Assembly (NCBI RefSeq): GCF_016859285.1
Contig: NC_053418.1
Coordinates: forward strand, 7,848,001-7,912,000
Source of the DNA: Xiphias gladius
Taxonomy: Eukaryota; Chordata; Actinopteri; Istiophoriformes; Xiphiidae
Direction of reading: 5' to 3'
DNA: 64,000 nt
The notes below the pieces were generated by a model, which was not told the origin of the DNA, made no database searches, and saw nothing but the letters and a program-made list of their open reading frames with translations. Of the stretch, positions 1 through 13,079 are shown one piece after another. Position numbers and translations under genes: made by a program. The first letter of the stretch is position 1. The number at the start of each line of letters is the position of its first letter.

Positions 1-201
1 CATGTCCCCTTAACTAAGAACTGGAATAACTTTGTTGTCCCTTCCTCTCTGTGACTGTTACACTCCTCACCAGGGCACTATGGCACGTTAGGGATAGTGA
101 CAGTGATTATCTGCTGCATTGTGACTTAGTACGTCTCTGTTAATTATTCAGCTGCTGGTCATCGTTATATTACTCTTTTTTCCCCCCTGTACGTCACACA
201 G

Positions 202-379
202 GCACGTTATCTGGGCCTCAAGTAGCGCCGGTCAGCCAACCTTCCCAGGTCTGGCTGATGCCTTTGCCAACGCTGAGTCATCAGGTAAGTCAACCGACTG
301 GGACAAAGTGCACTACCACCTGTCGGTCCTGAGCCAGGCCATTGAGGGTGCTGCCCACACACTGGTTGATGTCATATAG
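202..379 (+). CDS. C-terminal exon of an unidentified gene (5' part outside window)
   Basis: An acceptor (pyrimidine-rich tract ending CACAG at 197-201) is followed by an open frame whose first base completes a codon started upstream. It then encodes 58 residues to TAG at 377-379. The peptide starts HVIWASSSAGQP and ends with a plausible helix, VLSQAIEGAAHTLVDVI. I do not recognise the family. A strong internal donor, AG|GTAAGT with its GT at 285-286, lies inside the frame, so an alternative isoform may splice at 284 instead of reading to the TAG. The 3' position is supported by an AATAAA 140 bp after the stop. An alternative is that this is not coding and only resembles a terminal exon. Confidence 0.5.
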
Positions 380-518
380 ACGAAGAGGAGGAACTGCAAC
401 CCCCCCCCCCCCTTTAAAAAAAAAAAAAAAAAAAGACAGTGACGTGCAGCTAATGAGCACTGATCAGCTCGGCCATGATATGACTATTTATGGATCATAT
501 TAAGTGATATGATTTAGG

Positions 519-524
519 AATAAA
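519..524 (+). other. Poly(A) signal AATAAA
   Basis: Canonical AATAAA 140 bp downstream of the stop at 377-379, consistent with the 3' end of the first partial gene. No experimental end is available. Confidence 0.5.
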
Positions 525-3500
525 TGAACAAAGCTCATCACCAAACAGTAACATGAATGATGTCTTTGTCTTTGTCAGTAGATTAAAATATTTAAATATG
601 AAGAGTGTTTTTTCATTTTCATTCATTCAAGATGAACCATAGCAGTTGTTGTTAATACAGTTGTAGTTATTTTTTAAGTGAACGCCGACTGTTTGCTTTC
701 ACTTAACTGGGTTTAAAGTACCTTTTTTTTTTGGCAACACACATTTTTCTACACATTACTGATCTCTACTGTGGGAAACTGAATGTCTTTCTGCACAAGA
801 TCCATGAAAACAATAACAAAGAAAGACCCACAGGCAAATGCAATGAAGACTCTGGACGCTAATGATCTGATAGAAAAAAAATTTTCACCTCAGCAAAGTA
901 TCACACAGTTAAAGACATTATCTCATCTTGCCATGTGCTTATAAAAGACAAAGGCGTCTCTGTATTCTGTAGAATACAGTTTGTATCTCATCACTGGCTG
1001 AATCATTATCTTCCTCAGTGTAACATAAGAGATGACAGAATGGCTGAATATCTCCAAGTAAATTTTGGCATTACATCTAAATCTGCAAAATGATGTCTAA
1101 ACCAGCTTTTCAGTGTTGCTGATTGTATGTTAGTATTTAACAGTATACTAATTCGTGCTTTTTATATATAAAATTTAAAGAGCTGAGTAATAGTAGAATA
1201 TTTCCAGTTTTCTCTTCTTAGTGAAAAAATCTCTTTTTTCATAATTACCATTTATAGGGTCTTGACATGTGATGGAATGGTTTAAAATTTTTAGAACAAA
1301 CACAGAACATTTCTGTGTGAACAGAAATGCCTGAGGGAGGATGACTTGCTGGTTTTTAAGACATAAACATAGTTGGTGTGTGCCAAGATTTCATCTGACA
1401 GGAGCAAAAAGCAGTCAACTGTCTGGGAGGAATGAAAGCAGACAGACGCTGCAGATACTTTATAGGAAAAATGTGGAGTGTAGATTTACTGGGTTTATGA
1501 TCCAGACCATTGCACGTATTGGCTGGTACACTGGCATACAGTGGGAAAAAGTTCAAAAGTGTCAAGTTATTCTCAATTACAAACACTGGTGCAAAGGTGT
1601 GTCATGAAAGCAAATAATTTAATGTGCCACGGCCTTCATTTGAAAGCATAAAGCAAAAAGAGAAGCAGCACCTCACCAAAAAAAAAACCTGCGTGCACAT
1701 TCCTCTCTGGTCCTCAGTCGCATACCCTACAGCGGACCTGGATGTGGGGCTGCAATACGGGGCCTTGCCAACAGGAGTCAGGAAATGCTTCGAGACAGGC
1801 CCATAGGCCACTGGGATTGCAAATCCTGTCACAAAAGCGGAGTGACATTAGGGCCTACAAACCCTGTCAAGTCAGCCATCTGTAAAGGTAATTTCATAGA
1901 TCCACCTTAAGATGATGCTGTCACCGAATGCTGTTAAGCCTGCATAATATTAATGTATAATGAAGAAGTGTGAAGACAAAAAAAAAAAACAGCTAAGGAG
2001 AAGAAGAAGCAAGAAAAACTCTTCTTTTCGGACTTCATGGGCTCCTTAACTTTCCTTTCTATTCAGGTTGTCAGTGTAAACACAGGTCTTGCAGGGACTG
2101 CTGGTCATATCCAGCCCCCTCGCCTCTGGTTGAAATTCACAGAGTTAGTCTTCTGAGCCCTGCGAGCCGCCGTAGAAACACGGCTTAGGGGTAGCACCGG
2201 TGTGTGAATGAATAAGTGTGTGTTTGTGTGGGTTGGTGGATGAGACAGGTGGGTGGATTACTTCAATTTTAACCATCAGGAACTGGAAATATGAGTTATA
2301 ATCAACTGGCAAGGATATATTGGACATGCGCAGTACCAGTTGACAAGCTAACTAATATAAAACAGTAACAGTAGCAGAATTTGCAGTTTGTTTGTTTTCG
2401 TTAACTTGTGTTCATGTTATTTTTGTCTGTCCCCTGTATGTTATAAAAAACACCATCCTGGAAACAGTTTTTTGTTTTGGATGTTACACAAACATCCAAA
2501 ATGACCTCATTGGTGGAAGATCAGGCCCCAATCCACATTTTTTTTTTTTTTTTCTTGTTTCAGGCAAATTCTTACATTATGAGCAGTGTATTGCAGGAAG
2601 GACTGCATGTTATTTTGGTGAGATTACATACATTATATATATGTATATATATACATATATATCTATATGTAGAGAGAGAGAGAGAGAGAGAGGGAGAGAT
2701 GTTCCTCAGTATTTTTAGCAGGGGAATATTTCCAGAGCATGGATTCTGTTCTCAGCAATGCCGAGTGAGTGACTTGACACAGTTTGACATTGATATTTGC
2801 AGAATTGCCCAGAACAACCAAATACTGTGTGCTCCTAGCCACAGAGCGGTTTCAGTGGAGCAGCAGAAGCCGGGGGAGGAAGCACATTATAGCTTAAAGG
2901 TTCCTCTCATGCTGATTTGTAAACAATCTGCAAGAAGGGATCTTTTTGTGCCTATCAGTCAGCTGCCTACTTCATTGCATGTTATATAATGTGTGGTATC
3001 AGAATGCAGTGTCTGGTGTTATGTCTCCAATTTGTTTTTATCAAAACATACGCACGCACAATTAGAAAAAGCCCATGCTGAGAGTACTGAAAATAAACAA
3101 CTTATGTAAGCTCGACGGAACATTTCATTTCCTTCTTTGTGAACGGATCTTGATTTTTTTAATCATTGCAGATAATATTCAGATGTTACACAGTGGAACT
3201 AAAATACTGTAGTATTACACACATTTCTGGTTCGTCCCAAGTAGGGGAGGAAAGTAGTCGACTCAGAAGTATTTATTTGACTTACTATTTTTTTTGAGTA
3301 AGATCCTGTTTTGAAGAGAAACTACATTTAAAGGAGCACACCAAAAATGTCACATAAGAAGTTTGGTTTACTTGTCATGGTTAGTACTATTCAGCTTGTG
3401 AAAACATTTTAATGAGGTTTTCTGTGGCTTTGGGTTGGTAATTTCCAACTTGGAAATTACTTCGGATTTTCAGTTTTCAGCTTCCTCAGATTGCATTTTG

Positions 3501-5316
3501 AAATAAAAGTGATTGAAGGCAAACTTTCCTCCCGACTGTAACATGAAACTCAAATGCAGACTGCTCAAATTAAGAGTGTACTCAAACAAATGTCAGTAGA
3601 GGAAAAAGCTGCTCCAATGACAGCACAAAATACTTGTTTAGCTTTTTTTCTCCTCTTATATTAATTCAAATACCTAAAGGATATAAGGATATCTGTTAAT
3701 ACAGAGTACTGATTTGATACCTGGCATATAATGATAAATAAGGTAATATTTTGTACCAGGAATTGCTGTGGCTCCAAGCCTGCCGTGATTGAATGTGTGT
3801 AACTACTAATTGAAACATTACATTTTATAATGACATTGATAAAGAAACTGTATTCAATATGGAACAGTCACATCTGGCCGATAACCAAACCGGTTAACAG
3901 GGTCAGCGTCTGTGCCAATAACAATCCAGTGGAAGGCCAAAGTGCAGTATCAGCAATGATGTGGTAAAATGTGGGATTTCCACGATGTCTCTCAATCAAA
4001 AACAACAACATACACAGGTGCTGCCCACTAGTCGCAGAGTTTATTCTTTTAAATATACATAGACTTTTTCCCCATATTAAATACCCCCCCCCCCAGTATC
4101 CCTCCCTCCTCCCATTTCTTCCCACACTCTAAATTCTCTGCTTTCTCTTACAACACCCCCCCCCCCAAGAGAGAAAGCTTGTCCGGCTGAAAAACACACT
4201 CTACTTTGTGCAGTATATTGCTTATTAAGACATTTGCGAAAACATAAATTAAAAATACTACAGCTCGTCTTTTTTTTTTGTCATTTTCTGCTCCAACATC
4301 AGACTGTTCTGAACAGAATAAAAAAAAGAAATGAAAAAAAAAAAAAAAAAGAAAACAGCACAGTGTCCCTCAGTCTGGCTACATAAAATGAAACGCATTC
4401 CTCTAATTTTCATGACGTTTTATGACCCTCCTGGCTTGAAGTCTACACAGTGGTCTGTACCGTGGTAAGTGAAATGGTAAGAAGAGAAATTTATTCTTCC
4501 ACAGATGTCCTGAGTTTGGTCAAATCGTGTTGGTGTGGTTTTTATTGTGTGTTAAATGACAAGACATCCATTCAAGATGGCTGATTCTAGATCAGCCCTC
4601 GCTTTCACTAGTGTTTGGTCAGAAAGTGTGCGAGTGTGTGAAGGGTGGGGGGGCTATCATCTTATTCACCCTGCAATCGGGGATGTGCTTATTGATTGTG
4701 GCTTTTGTCAAATCCAAACCCGTGGAAATTAATGGTTCAACGAGCCGGTTGGAGCTGCAGGCAGAGTGAAGGACAGTGTGATACGGCACTAGAGGAAAAT
4801 TCGTGTGTTTAAGTCACAAGGCATGCATGTTAACACTGAACTCAGTCGCCGCCAGAAGTTTTTCAGCCGTGCCGTGTGTAGTATGTGCTGCGCATGAGTC
4901 TTGTCGGTCTGTTTTGGTGTGTGAGTCAGTGTTGGTGCATTTCTTTCTTTGTTCAGATGAAGGTGTTGAAAAAGTCCTGCTTTTGATTGCCTGCATGCTA
5001 GACAGCTCCTACAAAAATATTTCCAATATTTTTAGGGAACGGAAGGTACAAGGAATGCCATGTTTGGTTGAGGGACATTTTGTATCTGTATCTGAATTTT
5101 CAGTGGAGAATAAATGCATTAAAAGGGGGACTTTTCCAATGACCGACATTGTATCATATGTGCACGTGTGTCTTGTGAGCATGTGGCATGTCTCATCCAG
5201 TCTTATCAAGTTTTGTGTCCGTCATTCTAGCAGTCTGTTTGTTTCCTTCCCTCCCTTCCAGGAAGCACAGGAGGGGCTGCGTTGACATTGGGGAGGGTCG
5301 AAGGGTCAAGCTGGGG
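525..5316. other. Intergenic region and 3' flank of atosb
   Basis: No coding exon is convincing here. The region is AT-rich with homopolymer runs, an (AT)n/(AG)n patch at about 2,631-2,694, and C-runs at 4,085-4,094 and 4,157-4,166. The part nearest 5,316 should be the 3'UTR of the minus-strand atosb. Several minus-strand AATAAA hexamers (plus TTTATT) occur at 4,541-4,546, 4,490-4,495 and 4,040-4,045; any of them could end the transcript. Confidence 0.5.
4490..4495 (-). other. Candidate poly(A) signal for atosb
   Basis: AATAAA on the minus strand about 820 bp beyond the atosb stop codon. A second one lies at 4,541-4,546 and a third at 4,040-4,045. The choice between them is open. Confidence 0.3.
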
Positions 5317-8300
5317 TCACACGCGGGGGGAGTATTTAGGGTTTCTTGGCACCTCGGTGAAAGATTTCAGCTCATAAGGGATCCCCGTGTCCACTTCGAT
5401 GGATTTGCGGGAGAATAGCAGCCGGATATCATTGTGCAAGTAGATCTTCCCAGATTTGGAGCTCTGGAATCTGAGAAGGGCAGAACCAACGGCATTGTTA
5501 GCAAAACACTTTGTTTTAACTCAACAAAAACTGTTAAAGTAACTGAATTTATGATGTAAATAAATACTTTTGGCAGATTTCCGAAATATGTTAATTGGCT
5601 TTCTTGCCAAGAATTAGATGAGAAAAATCAATATCACTCATATCTGTCAATTTAATATTGGGCAAGCAGCCAGTTAGATTCGCCTAACAAAAATTCTGGA
5701 AATGGGGGTAAACACCTGGTCTGGCTCCGCCCAAAGGTAACAAAATCCACCTTCCGCAGTTATGTGCAAAAAGTGCAGTATTTCTTATCTGGGTGCAATG
5801 ACAGAGCTAGTGTAGCTGTTTCTCCCCGTTTCCAGTCTTTATGCGTAGCCGAACTAACCTGCTGCTGGCTGTAGCTTCATGTATACTGTACAAATACGAG
5901 AGTGGTATCAATCATCTCATCTAACTCCTGGCAAGAAAGCGAATAGACACATTTCCCAAAATGTTGAACTATTGCTGTAACTATGGAAAATAACTGCCAA
6001 TGTACAAAAATTGTTTCCTAGCATTTAGTGAAAATCCCATAAATATATAAAGTATTCAAAATAATGTGTAACACAATACTATGAATAAGAATATACATTT
6101 TTGTGTAGCTTACGACCTTCGAGTCAGGTCTTATCAGAATCTCAGGTATAAAAAGTAATGCAGACAGCTGAAACCTCAAACGTACCTGAGATGTATCAGG
6201 TAGCAGAGAATCTTCTTCCTGTCTAGCGCTCCGCCCCCTGGAGACTCCTCGCCTTTCCCTTCAACCCCCTCCTCCACAGGCACCAGGAAGATACGGTGGC
6301 GCAGGAAGGTCATGTGATTGACAGGCATGTCGCCAAAGTTGTAGGTCACCAGGAACATCTTCACCACAGTTTTGTTGGGATTAAATAAGGTCTGAGGAGA
6401 TATATCGGACCAAAGTCAGCATTTCAAGACAGCAATCATTTTAATTCAAGTGTAAAAAGGGTTTTGTTTTCTGACTGAACCCCCAAAAGGTGTGAAAATC
6501 GAGTGCACATAGTGTAATTCTTACAATGACAAGTACCTGACCCTTTTAGTACGAAGACCACAATACCAACATGACGTATGTCACGATCATTCAAATGTTG
6601 TGGTAGCATGGATGAAACCGGGCCTTTTCCTGTGCAAAGAATGAGCTGAGAAAGGGGAGGGGGGAAAAAAAAGGCAAATTTACCACTTGAATGGTCCCTG
6701 CTTTGGGTATGCTGTATCCTTTCTTTCCAAGAGGCTCAAGAGAAATCACCCCCTGGGAGGGAGAGAGACAGAGACATGTCACTGAATAAACATCCTCAAT
6801 CACTGTAATGACAAAATAACTCTTATTCTTTGGTACATTTTAGTTAGTTGTGAACTTCGACATCAGGATCAGGATCTAGATTAAATGTACTGAAATAGAA
6901 CTTTCGGGGAGTGGCAGTACGCCAGCAGTATTACAGTAGTAATTTTTAGTTCTGGTTTGAGCCACTGGTGAGACATATCTGTCACTTGTGCATGTAGAAC
7001 CAATTCATCATCAAAAAACACTATACACAAAAACAAAACATCCTAAATGAAAGCACACTGACTTTAAAATAACTACAATATCCTGTAGTTACAAGGGCAG
7101 CCACACAGGGAGTATTATATATTACGTTGAATGTGATTAACAGTTCAAAGAACTGAGGCAAAAGAGGCCCGACACTCACCCTTTTTATACATAGTAATTC
7201 AAAGTCAACATGAGGCATGACGCTACCAAAGTGAAAACAGCTGGTTTCTAAATGGTCCAGTGTATCAGCAGACACAGTTTAAGACTTCTTGTACGTAGTA
7301 ATAAAGTTATTCACATTACATGGCTGGTCTTACCTTACCAAGTATGAGCTGAGCTTACGTTATATGATTCCATATCTGATGAATGTTTAGTATTCAGTGC
7401 TGATATGGACAGATGTGGGAAAAGGCCTCATGATATATGCATGAAAGGAAAAACATACCACATATTTTTTCCATCTGGTTCTGAAGGAGCAAGCCAACAA
7501 CAAGCTTTTTGAAGCCAATTCTGTAGTTGTTATTGTTTAGAGTAGTTGTTCTGATCTCTAATTTTGCTTCGTTTTTCTTTCAGCAAGTGTACTATTTTCA
7601 TACTAGCAAACAAACCTGCCATGTGCAATAAACAGTGCTGGTTTTTTGTTTGGTTTGTTGTTTGCGCCCGACTAAGTGCGCATATAACCGCACACAAAAA
7701 CACACAATATCAGGCAGATGCACACATAAAACAGACTGACCAGGAAGGGTGAGGGTGCGCTGTGCTCCGAGATGTCGTAGTACGTAACCTGCACAGGCAG
7801 GGTGACGTGCTGTGGGCAATAGGAGCCGCTGGCGCCAATCTCCGCCGTGAAGCCTTCGATCCGGCCAGACGGGGAGAATCGTCCCTTCAGTATGGACTCC
7901 TGCGACACACAAGACAAAGAGAAGAGCAAACGCAGTCATGAACAGGAGCCTTTTAAGACTCTTTATACTGTGAGACTTACAGTATAAAGGTTTATTAGAC
8001 ACAGGCTGCTGCTGCACTGTGGAGTCAAGTTTGGACCATATCTTTAAAAACTCATATTTCATGTATTTATTTTCACTGAAACCAAAGCAGTGTTGAACAC
8101 AGAAATAAAATATGCATCTGCTAGCCAACAACAACGTGAATCCAAATGGCGGATTTTTGACTTAACATTATTACACTCTTACCCGTATTACCTCATTTTG
8201 ATGCCATCACACAGTATAAGGATCTGCTGTCCTTAAATTAGCTACACTAAAAAGTAAATCAAATATTTTACATATGTTAACCATGTCATTGTGGCACTAA

Positions 8301-11300
8301 ATTACTTTCTGCATTTACTGTAAATCCTTATAATCCTGGGCGAGGCTCTGCAACGATTAGGAAAACAGCAAGGCCTATTTACACACAGAGGAGGACCCCA
8401 AAAAACAGATTTCAGCACTGGGAAGATTTCCAACCATTGTGTGTTTCCTCATTGATATTCAGATATACAGGGCATTGTCAAAAACAACAGCAACAGCTGT
8501 ACAATATTAATAACGTTTAACATAGACTAAAACCTCTGTTTAAAATTTATTTTAATGGTAATTAATGAGCTCTTTTTTTGCTTTATGCCGTCTCCCTGCA
8601 CATTACTTTCCAATATTATTTCAATTTTTTTTTTTATTGTAGCTTTTGCAAGTGAATAAAACTCAGCATAGACACAATAAGACTGAATCTAAGATTTAAT
8701 TTCCCAAAAACTTAAAATTGGTTCTTGTGGAATATGTCTCCACAGCAGAACCGAGGCTCTCCCCGGCTCCACCTGCAAAGGGTTCACATTGGTTAAAGTT
8801 TGCATCTTGGCACGCCATTGACGCCAGCGTTATCTTTGACCTGCAGCTACTTTTGTCTCCGGAAGTTGTTAGAGTATTAGTTCAAATTTGTACCTCAAAG
8901 TTGCCAAGTAGTGATCTGCTGATGGAAGATGAGGGCCAGCTGGAACGCGCGGAGCGACCGGTGTCTGTGTGCCTGCCGCTGCGCAGCTGCCGACTGAATG
9001 CGACCACAAAAACACACAAAACAGAGTGGTGGTTAGTGGTTAAGATTACACTAATTTTATCTTAACCAACATGTCACATGCCTCTGAGCGTGTCTGAGTA
9101 TTCAAGTCCAGACACAAAACCCTTTAATTTAGAATAGCATACAACCTCCCCTAACTCCCACCTCCTTTCCCTGTGTTTACTTTGCTGCAGTCAGTCTGAC
9201 TGACATTGAACTGATCTGATCCATCCACACGTGCTTGGACTTAAACACACAAACCTGCTAAAGTTTAGATCCTGCTCTCTTCATCTTTTTTTAGTAAATC
9301 TTGGCTTTATTACGTCGATGTTTTGAAATCACATGATATACATTTGTTGAAAATACGATGGATGACTCACCTTTTCAACCGCAGCCCACTCTTTAGTCGT
9401 CGCCCTGATCTAGTGCAGTCTGTGGAGGTCTAGACAAAGAGAGGAAAAAAAAAAAAAAAAAAAAGGAAATTATGATTTGTCTTTCTCTATTAATATTCTG
9501 ATTAATCAGTTTGCTATTCACAAACATCTGTACCAGAAATTTTAAATTGTTTGAAATGGTAAAAAATAAAATTTTCTGTACACACTCAGAAAATGAAGAT
9601 AGACAAATAACAAATAAATGGTCGCGTTTGTGTTTCTGTGTCCCTGTGAGAGAAAATTGTATGAATAATTGTGTCTTTCAGGTGTCCTCTTACTTACTGA
9701 GCTCTGACTACTGGACGTTGTGTCACGAGCACAAACATTCCCCACTTCCTGGCTGCTGTTCATCGCAAAGGCCACCCGACTGTCAGATGAATCGTCACTA
9801 GCCAACCCTACGCTACCTGCTGGCCGTTTGCTCACGGCAAACCTTTCACTCATGGTAAGCTCATTGGTATTAGCTAACCCTCGGATGCACTGGCTCTCTA
9901 CAGAGCTTGACGCTCTTTGTCAGCTGGTCACCTCATCATCGCATTTGATCAAAAGTACATACGGCATTTCAGAAATTATCCCATCTCAGCTTGCTTTCTC
10001 TCTTTTTCTAACCTTTATTTGCTGGAGCCTTCCTTTCGCTGTCCTCTCCGTCTCTAATTTGTGCCCTTGAGTCTTTCTTACATCTATCTGTTTCTCCCTG
10101 TGCTTCCCTAACACATACACTGAGCACCTCTGGTCACAATGATCCCACCACTGTATAAAAACCTAACTAGTGAACTAGTGAACCCTATTGTCACCATTAG
10201 CACACTCCCCTTTCCCACAGACCCACAAACTCAAAGCTCTTTCTGGCCTCCCAATGTTCAAAAATGGCCAATTCACTTCCAGAACCATTTTTTTTTTACG
10301 CAGAATGTATGTATATGTGTGTGTGTCTGTGTGTGGTTATGTGTGTGCATGTGTGTGAGAGAGACAGTACACTGATGTGGGGGAACAATGGACCCTCCCT
10401 CAATGGGCTTTATTCTGGAGCTACTCAGCCTATTCCAGCGTGGTGTGATATTGAGCCGGCCACCACTTCATACTTTCACTTTTACTCGTTCTCTTAGTTT
10501 CTCTTTATTTATGCCCTCAACCTCTTTTCCAGGACTGTCAAGGCTCACAAATGTCTTACCATCAGCCACTGTCTTTGAACAGCCTTTGCATAGGAGGGGC
10601 CTAAATGTTTTTGGGTCTAAAAGCATGGTATTTGCATGCAAATGTGCACATGCTGTTTTTTAATGTATGCTGCAGTTAAATCACGTAGAGCCTCTATCTA
10701 GTTGTAGTTAATTATGGTTGGAAAACTGAATCATGCCTTCATTAAAAAGGAAACCATTTTCCTCAACTCTAATTTCCTTCCTTCGAGTGCTTTATGACAT
10801 GAATGATATAGGATCATAAGAATATTTCGTTTGACACCATGGGTGTATTGTTATTACAGTCAAGTAACATAACAGCTAATGTTAGCTATTAGCAAGTACA
10901 GTAGTTGGAACTATAGGCTGATGCAGTTGTTTTGGCAAATTGGATTACTCAAAATAAATTACCAAGAGAGATGTATGATGTGTGTTTGTGTATTTGTGAG
11001 TGTGCTAACCTTAGTCCGGTCCCATGCAGAGGGCAGCAGGTGGTTCCAATAAGGGGCAGCTTTAGCATCAGTGCTGCGACATGAGGCAGGGCCAAGTCCT
11101 GGAGCCAGCAATGACAGCCTGCTTCTCTTGGATGTGGAAGGTCCCTCATCTTCCGAACAGGACTCCCCTGTGTCGCTTGGGGACAGCAGCCTCTTTTTGG
11201 CCGGCCAGTGGCCTCCAGAGGATAGTCGGTGGCCATTACTGCTGGGCGTTTTCTCCCAGGAAGCAAGTCCGTTAGAGGAGGAAGAGGCAGCCTGGGTGGC

Positions 11301-12197
11301 ACTTCGCTCAGGTGGGGAGGATTCAAGTCCAACGTCCCATTCGGTGGCCTCCCCTGGTTCCTGCAGCTCTGTGTGATGTGGGGGGGAGAAAGGGCCCGGA
11401 GGGCTGGTGGGACTAGCAGGGTTGGGAGTCTCATATGTGGACATTTCATATAAATGGGGGCTGGGCTGGCCTCCAGACGAGCCATTAGTACAGCTCTCGT
11501 TTCCAGGGCTACCTAGTGAGTAGGTGGGTGTGCGGCCTCCATTAGGAGGCTCAGTCCTGGCTAAGCTTCCGAGGGAATGGCCCTGGTCACAGAGATGCCC
11601 ATGTGGGTCACACATTGGGGGTGATTTAGGTGAGAGTGGAGCAAATACATCAGGAATGGGCTTATCATGATTGTGCTGAGTTGGCCGTCGGGAGGGGTTG
11701 TGGCTTGGGGAGAGGGGTGGAGACCTGGGTGACAGACCCCCCTCAGAGTCTCTGTGCTCCATCTGTGTGCAAGAGTATACAGAACCAGGCCCACCGGGGC
11801 CCATCGCTAACCCCTTCCCAACACCTTGAGCTGGGGCTGGCCCACACAGCACCCCTCCCTCCAGTGCCTCCCTGTCTGACGAGTCTCCCAGGTAAGGGCG
11901 CTTATGAGTCACCTGGGGCTCCTCTAGCCCCCTTTTCACACCCAACCGGACAGGCCTCTGTTGGGCATCAGTGTTGGATTCTGTGGAGGTAGAAAATCCC
12001 CCCAACTGGGAGAAAATGGAGAGCTGGTAGACCTTTTGGAGCCGCAACTCCTCCTGGCCAATGTGTCTAGGTGCTCCCGGTCTTACCCCAGGTTCTAAGC
12101 CCTGTGCTGGGGCTGCAGGTGGAGGCAGGTCCCCCTCCTGGGCTGGAAGCTCTAATGGAGCCTTTTTGTGGGCTAGTTCCACGTGAATGTGCCGCAT
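5317..12197 (-). CDS. atosb: Atos homolog protein B (FAM214B)
   Basis: Coding exons on the minus strand: 12197-11010, 9429-9371, 8993-8894, 7899-7741, 6752-6684, 6391-6186 and 5470-5317. All junctions are GT/AG and phases agree, giving 1,935 nt (644 codons plus TGA). Recognisable vertebrate ATOSB features are the start MRHIHVE, KVYQLSIFSQ near the N-terminus and a long Pro/Ser-rich disordered middle. There is an SEDEGPSTSKRSR stretch before DAKAAPYWNHLLPSAWD. The conserved block GRIEGFTAEIGASGSYCPQH begins after residue 450 (DUF4210). The C-terminal block runs from TLFNPNKTVVKMFLV to EVPRNPKYSP (chromosome-segregation-like domain). The human protein is 538 aa, so this copy has a longer disordered part. 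ATOS proteins are nuclear regulators of transcription; Drosophila Atos promotes metabolic gene expression in macrophages. The start has A at -3 and no upstream ATG in its exon. The TSTDC junction requires the acceptor at 9,430-9,431, not the nearby alternative. Confidence 0.93.
5578..5962. mobile_element. MITE with long terminal inverted repeats
   Basis: The left end (about 5,578-5,623) reads inward as a segment containing GCTTTCTTGCCAAGAATTAG. The right end (about 5,912-5,962) is its imperfect inverted complement, containing CTAACTCCTGGCAAGAAAGC. The arms match over about 40 bp. The interior includes the phrase CTGGCTCCGCCCAAAGGTAAC, which I recognise as part of a very common percomorph fish repeat. 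It lies in the last intron of atosb. No open transposase frame is visible, so it is non-autonomous. Confidence 0.75.
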
Positions 12198-12368
12198 GGT
12201 TTCTATGCTGGAGGATAAGAAACTTGACTAACTTTTGTGCAAAAGGTCAAGTAGGTCCTCACAAGTGCCAGGAGGCAGAGCAAGATGTTCCAGAGGAATA
12301 GGAAGTCCTATAGTTCCTGTTGTGATATTGTCAAACAGTGTGAAACAGGAAGCTGAGCCGCACAGCAC
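12198..12368 (-). other. atosb: atosb 5'UTR part of the first coding exon
   Basis: On the minus strand, a pyrimidine-rich acceptor (TTTGTTCCTCTCAG) ends just above 12,368 and the exon runs without an ATG until the start codon at 12,197. It carries stops in the coding frame upstream of the ATG, which supports MRHIHVE as the true N-terminus. Confidence 0.7.
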
Positions 12369-12444
12369 CTGAGAGGAACAAAATAAAGTATTACTATTCA
12401 GGACATATTTTAATTAAGTGAAAAATAATGGTATACTGTGTGAG

Positions 12445-13079
12445 TAGGGCTGACCCGAATGCCTCGAAACATCTACCTTTGCCTTGATAATCGTGTGCTG
12501 TTTTTTTTGTTTTAAAAAAAACTATTATCATATAGGCATTACCACAAAAATCCCAAATAGCCCATGAAATAATAAGTAGTAATCCAACATTAATCATTAT
12601 GCATCAACATTTATCATTATTAGTTATTCTCAGACAAGATATTTGATCTTAGTGATAGTTTTGTGCATCACAGCTCTCATCTAACGTTACTAGTGACGAC
12701 ACTGGGACAGTGACACGTGACCATGTGACAGGCTTACAAGTTAAAGCTATGCTAGCAAGATGTAGAAAAAGTCAAGCATCTGGAATAACTTCCAAATTTG
12801 CGAAGATGATTACCAAAACGTTGAGTGCCAAATATGCCAAAGGAAACTGGCATATTACAAATCTACAATGAGTTTGGCAAATAACCTGAAAGTTGTAAGT
12901 AACAGCTTAGTTATCTTGCAGAATTTTCTTTTTTTTATTAGGGCTAATGTTATCGAACCTGCAGGCTAACAAAGTATAACGTTAAAGTCCAAAGTTTCGA
13001 ATATTCAAAGCTTCGAATATTTGCGGGTAATTGTCAATAAAGCTTCAAAGCCCTAAAAATGGTATCTGGGACAGCCCTA
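12445..13079. mobile_element. Non-autonomous hAT-like element with 8-bp target duplication
   Basis: The left end reads TAGGGCTGACCC and the right end is the inverse of TAGGGCTGTCCC, so the termini are inverted repeats. The flanking 8-mers, TGTGTGAG (12,437-12,444) and TGTATGAG (13,080-13,087), match at 7 of 8 bases, the target-site duplication length of the hAT superfamily. The interior has TTCGAA-rich motifs and no transposase frame. It sits in an intron of atosb. One mismatch in the duplication suggests an old insertion. Confidence 0.8.

Noticed and set aside
8718-9065. 115-codon plus-strand ORF
   Set aside because: It overlaps an atosb coding exon in antisense and has no recognisable content.
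9371-9419. Acceptor at 9,420-9,421 for the second atosb coding exon
   Set aside because: It would break the reading frame; the acceptor ten bases upstream keeps phase 0 and restores the conserved TDC residues.
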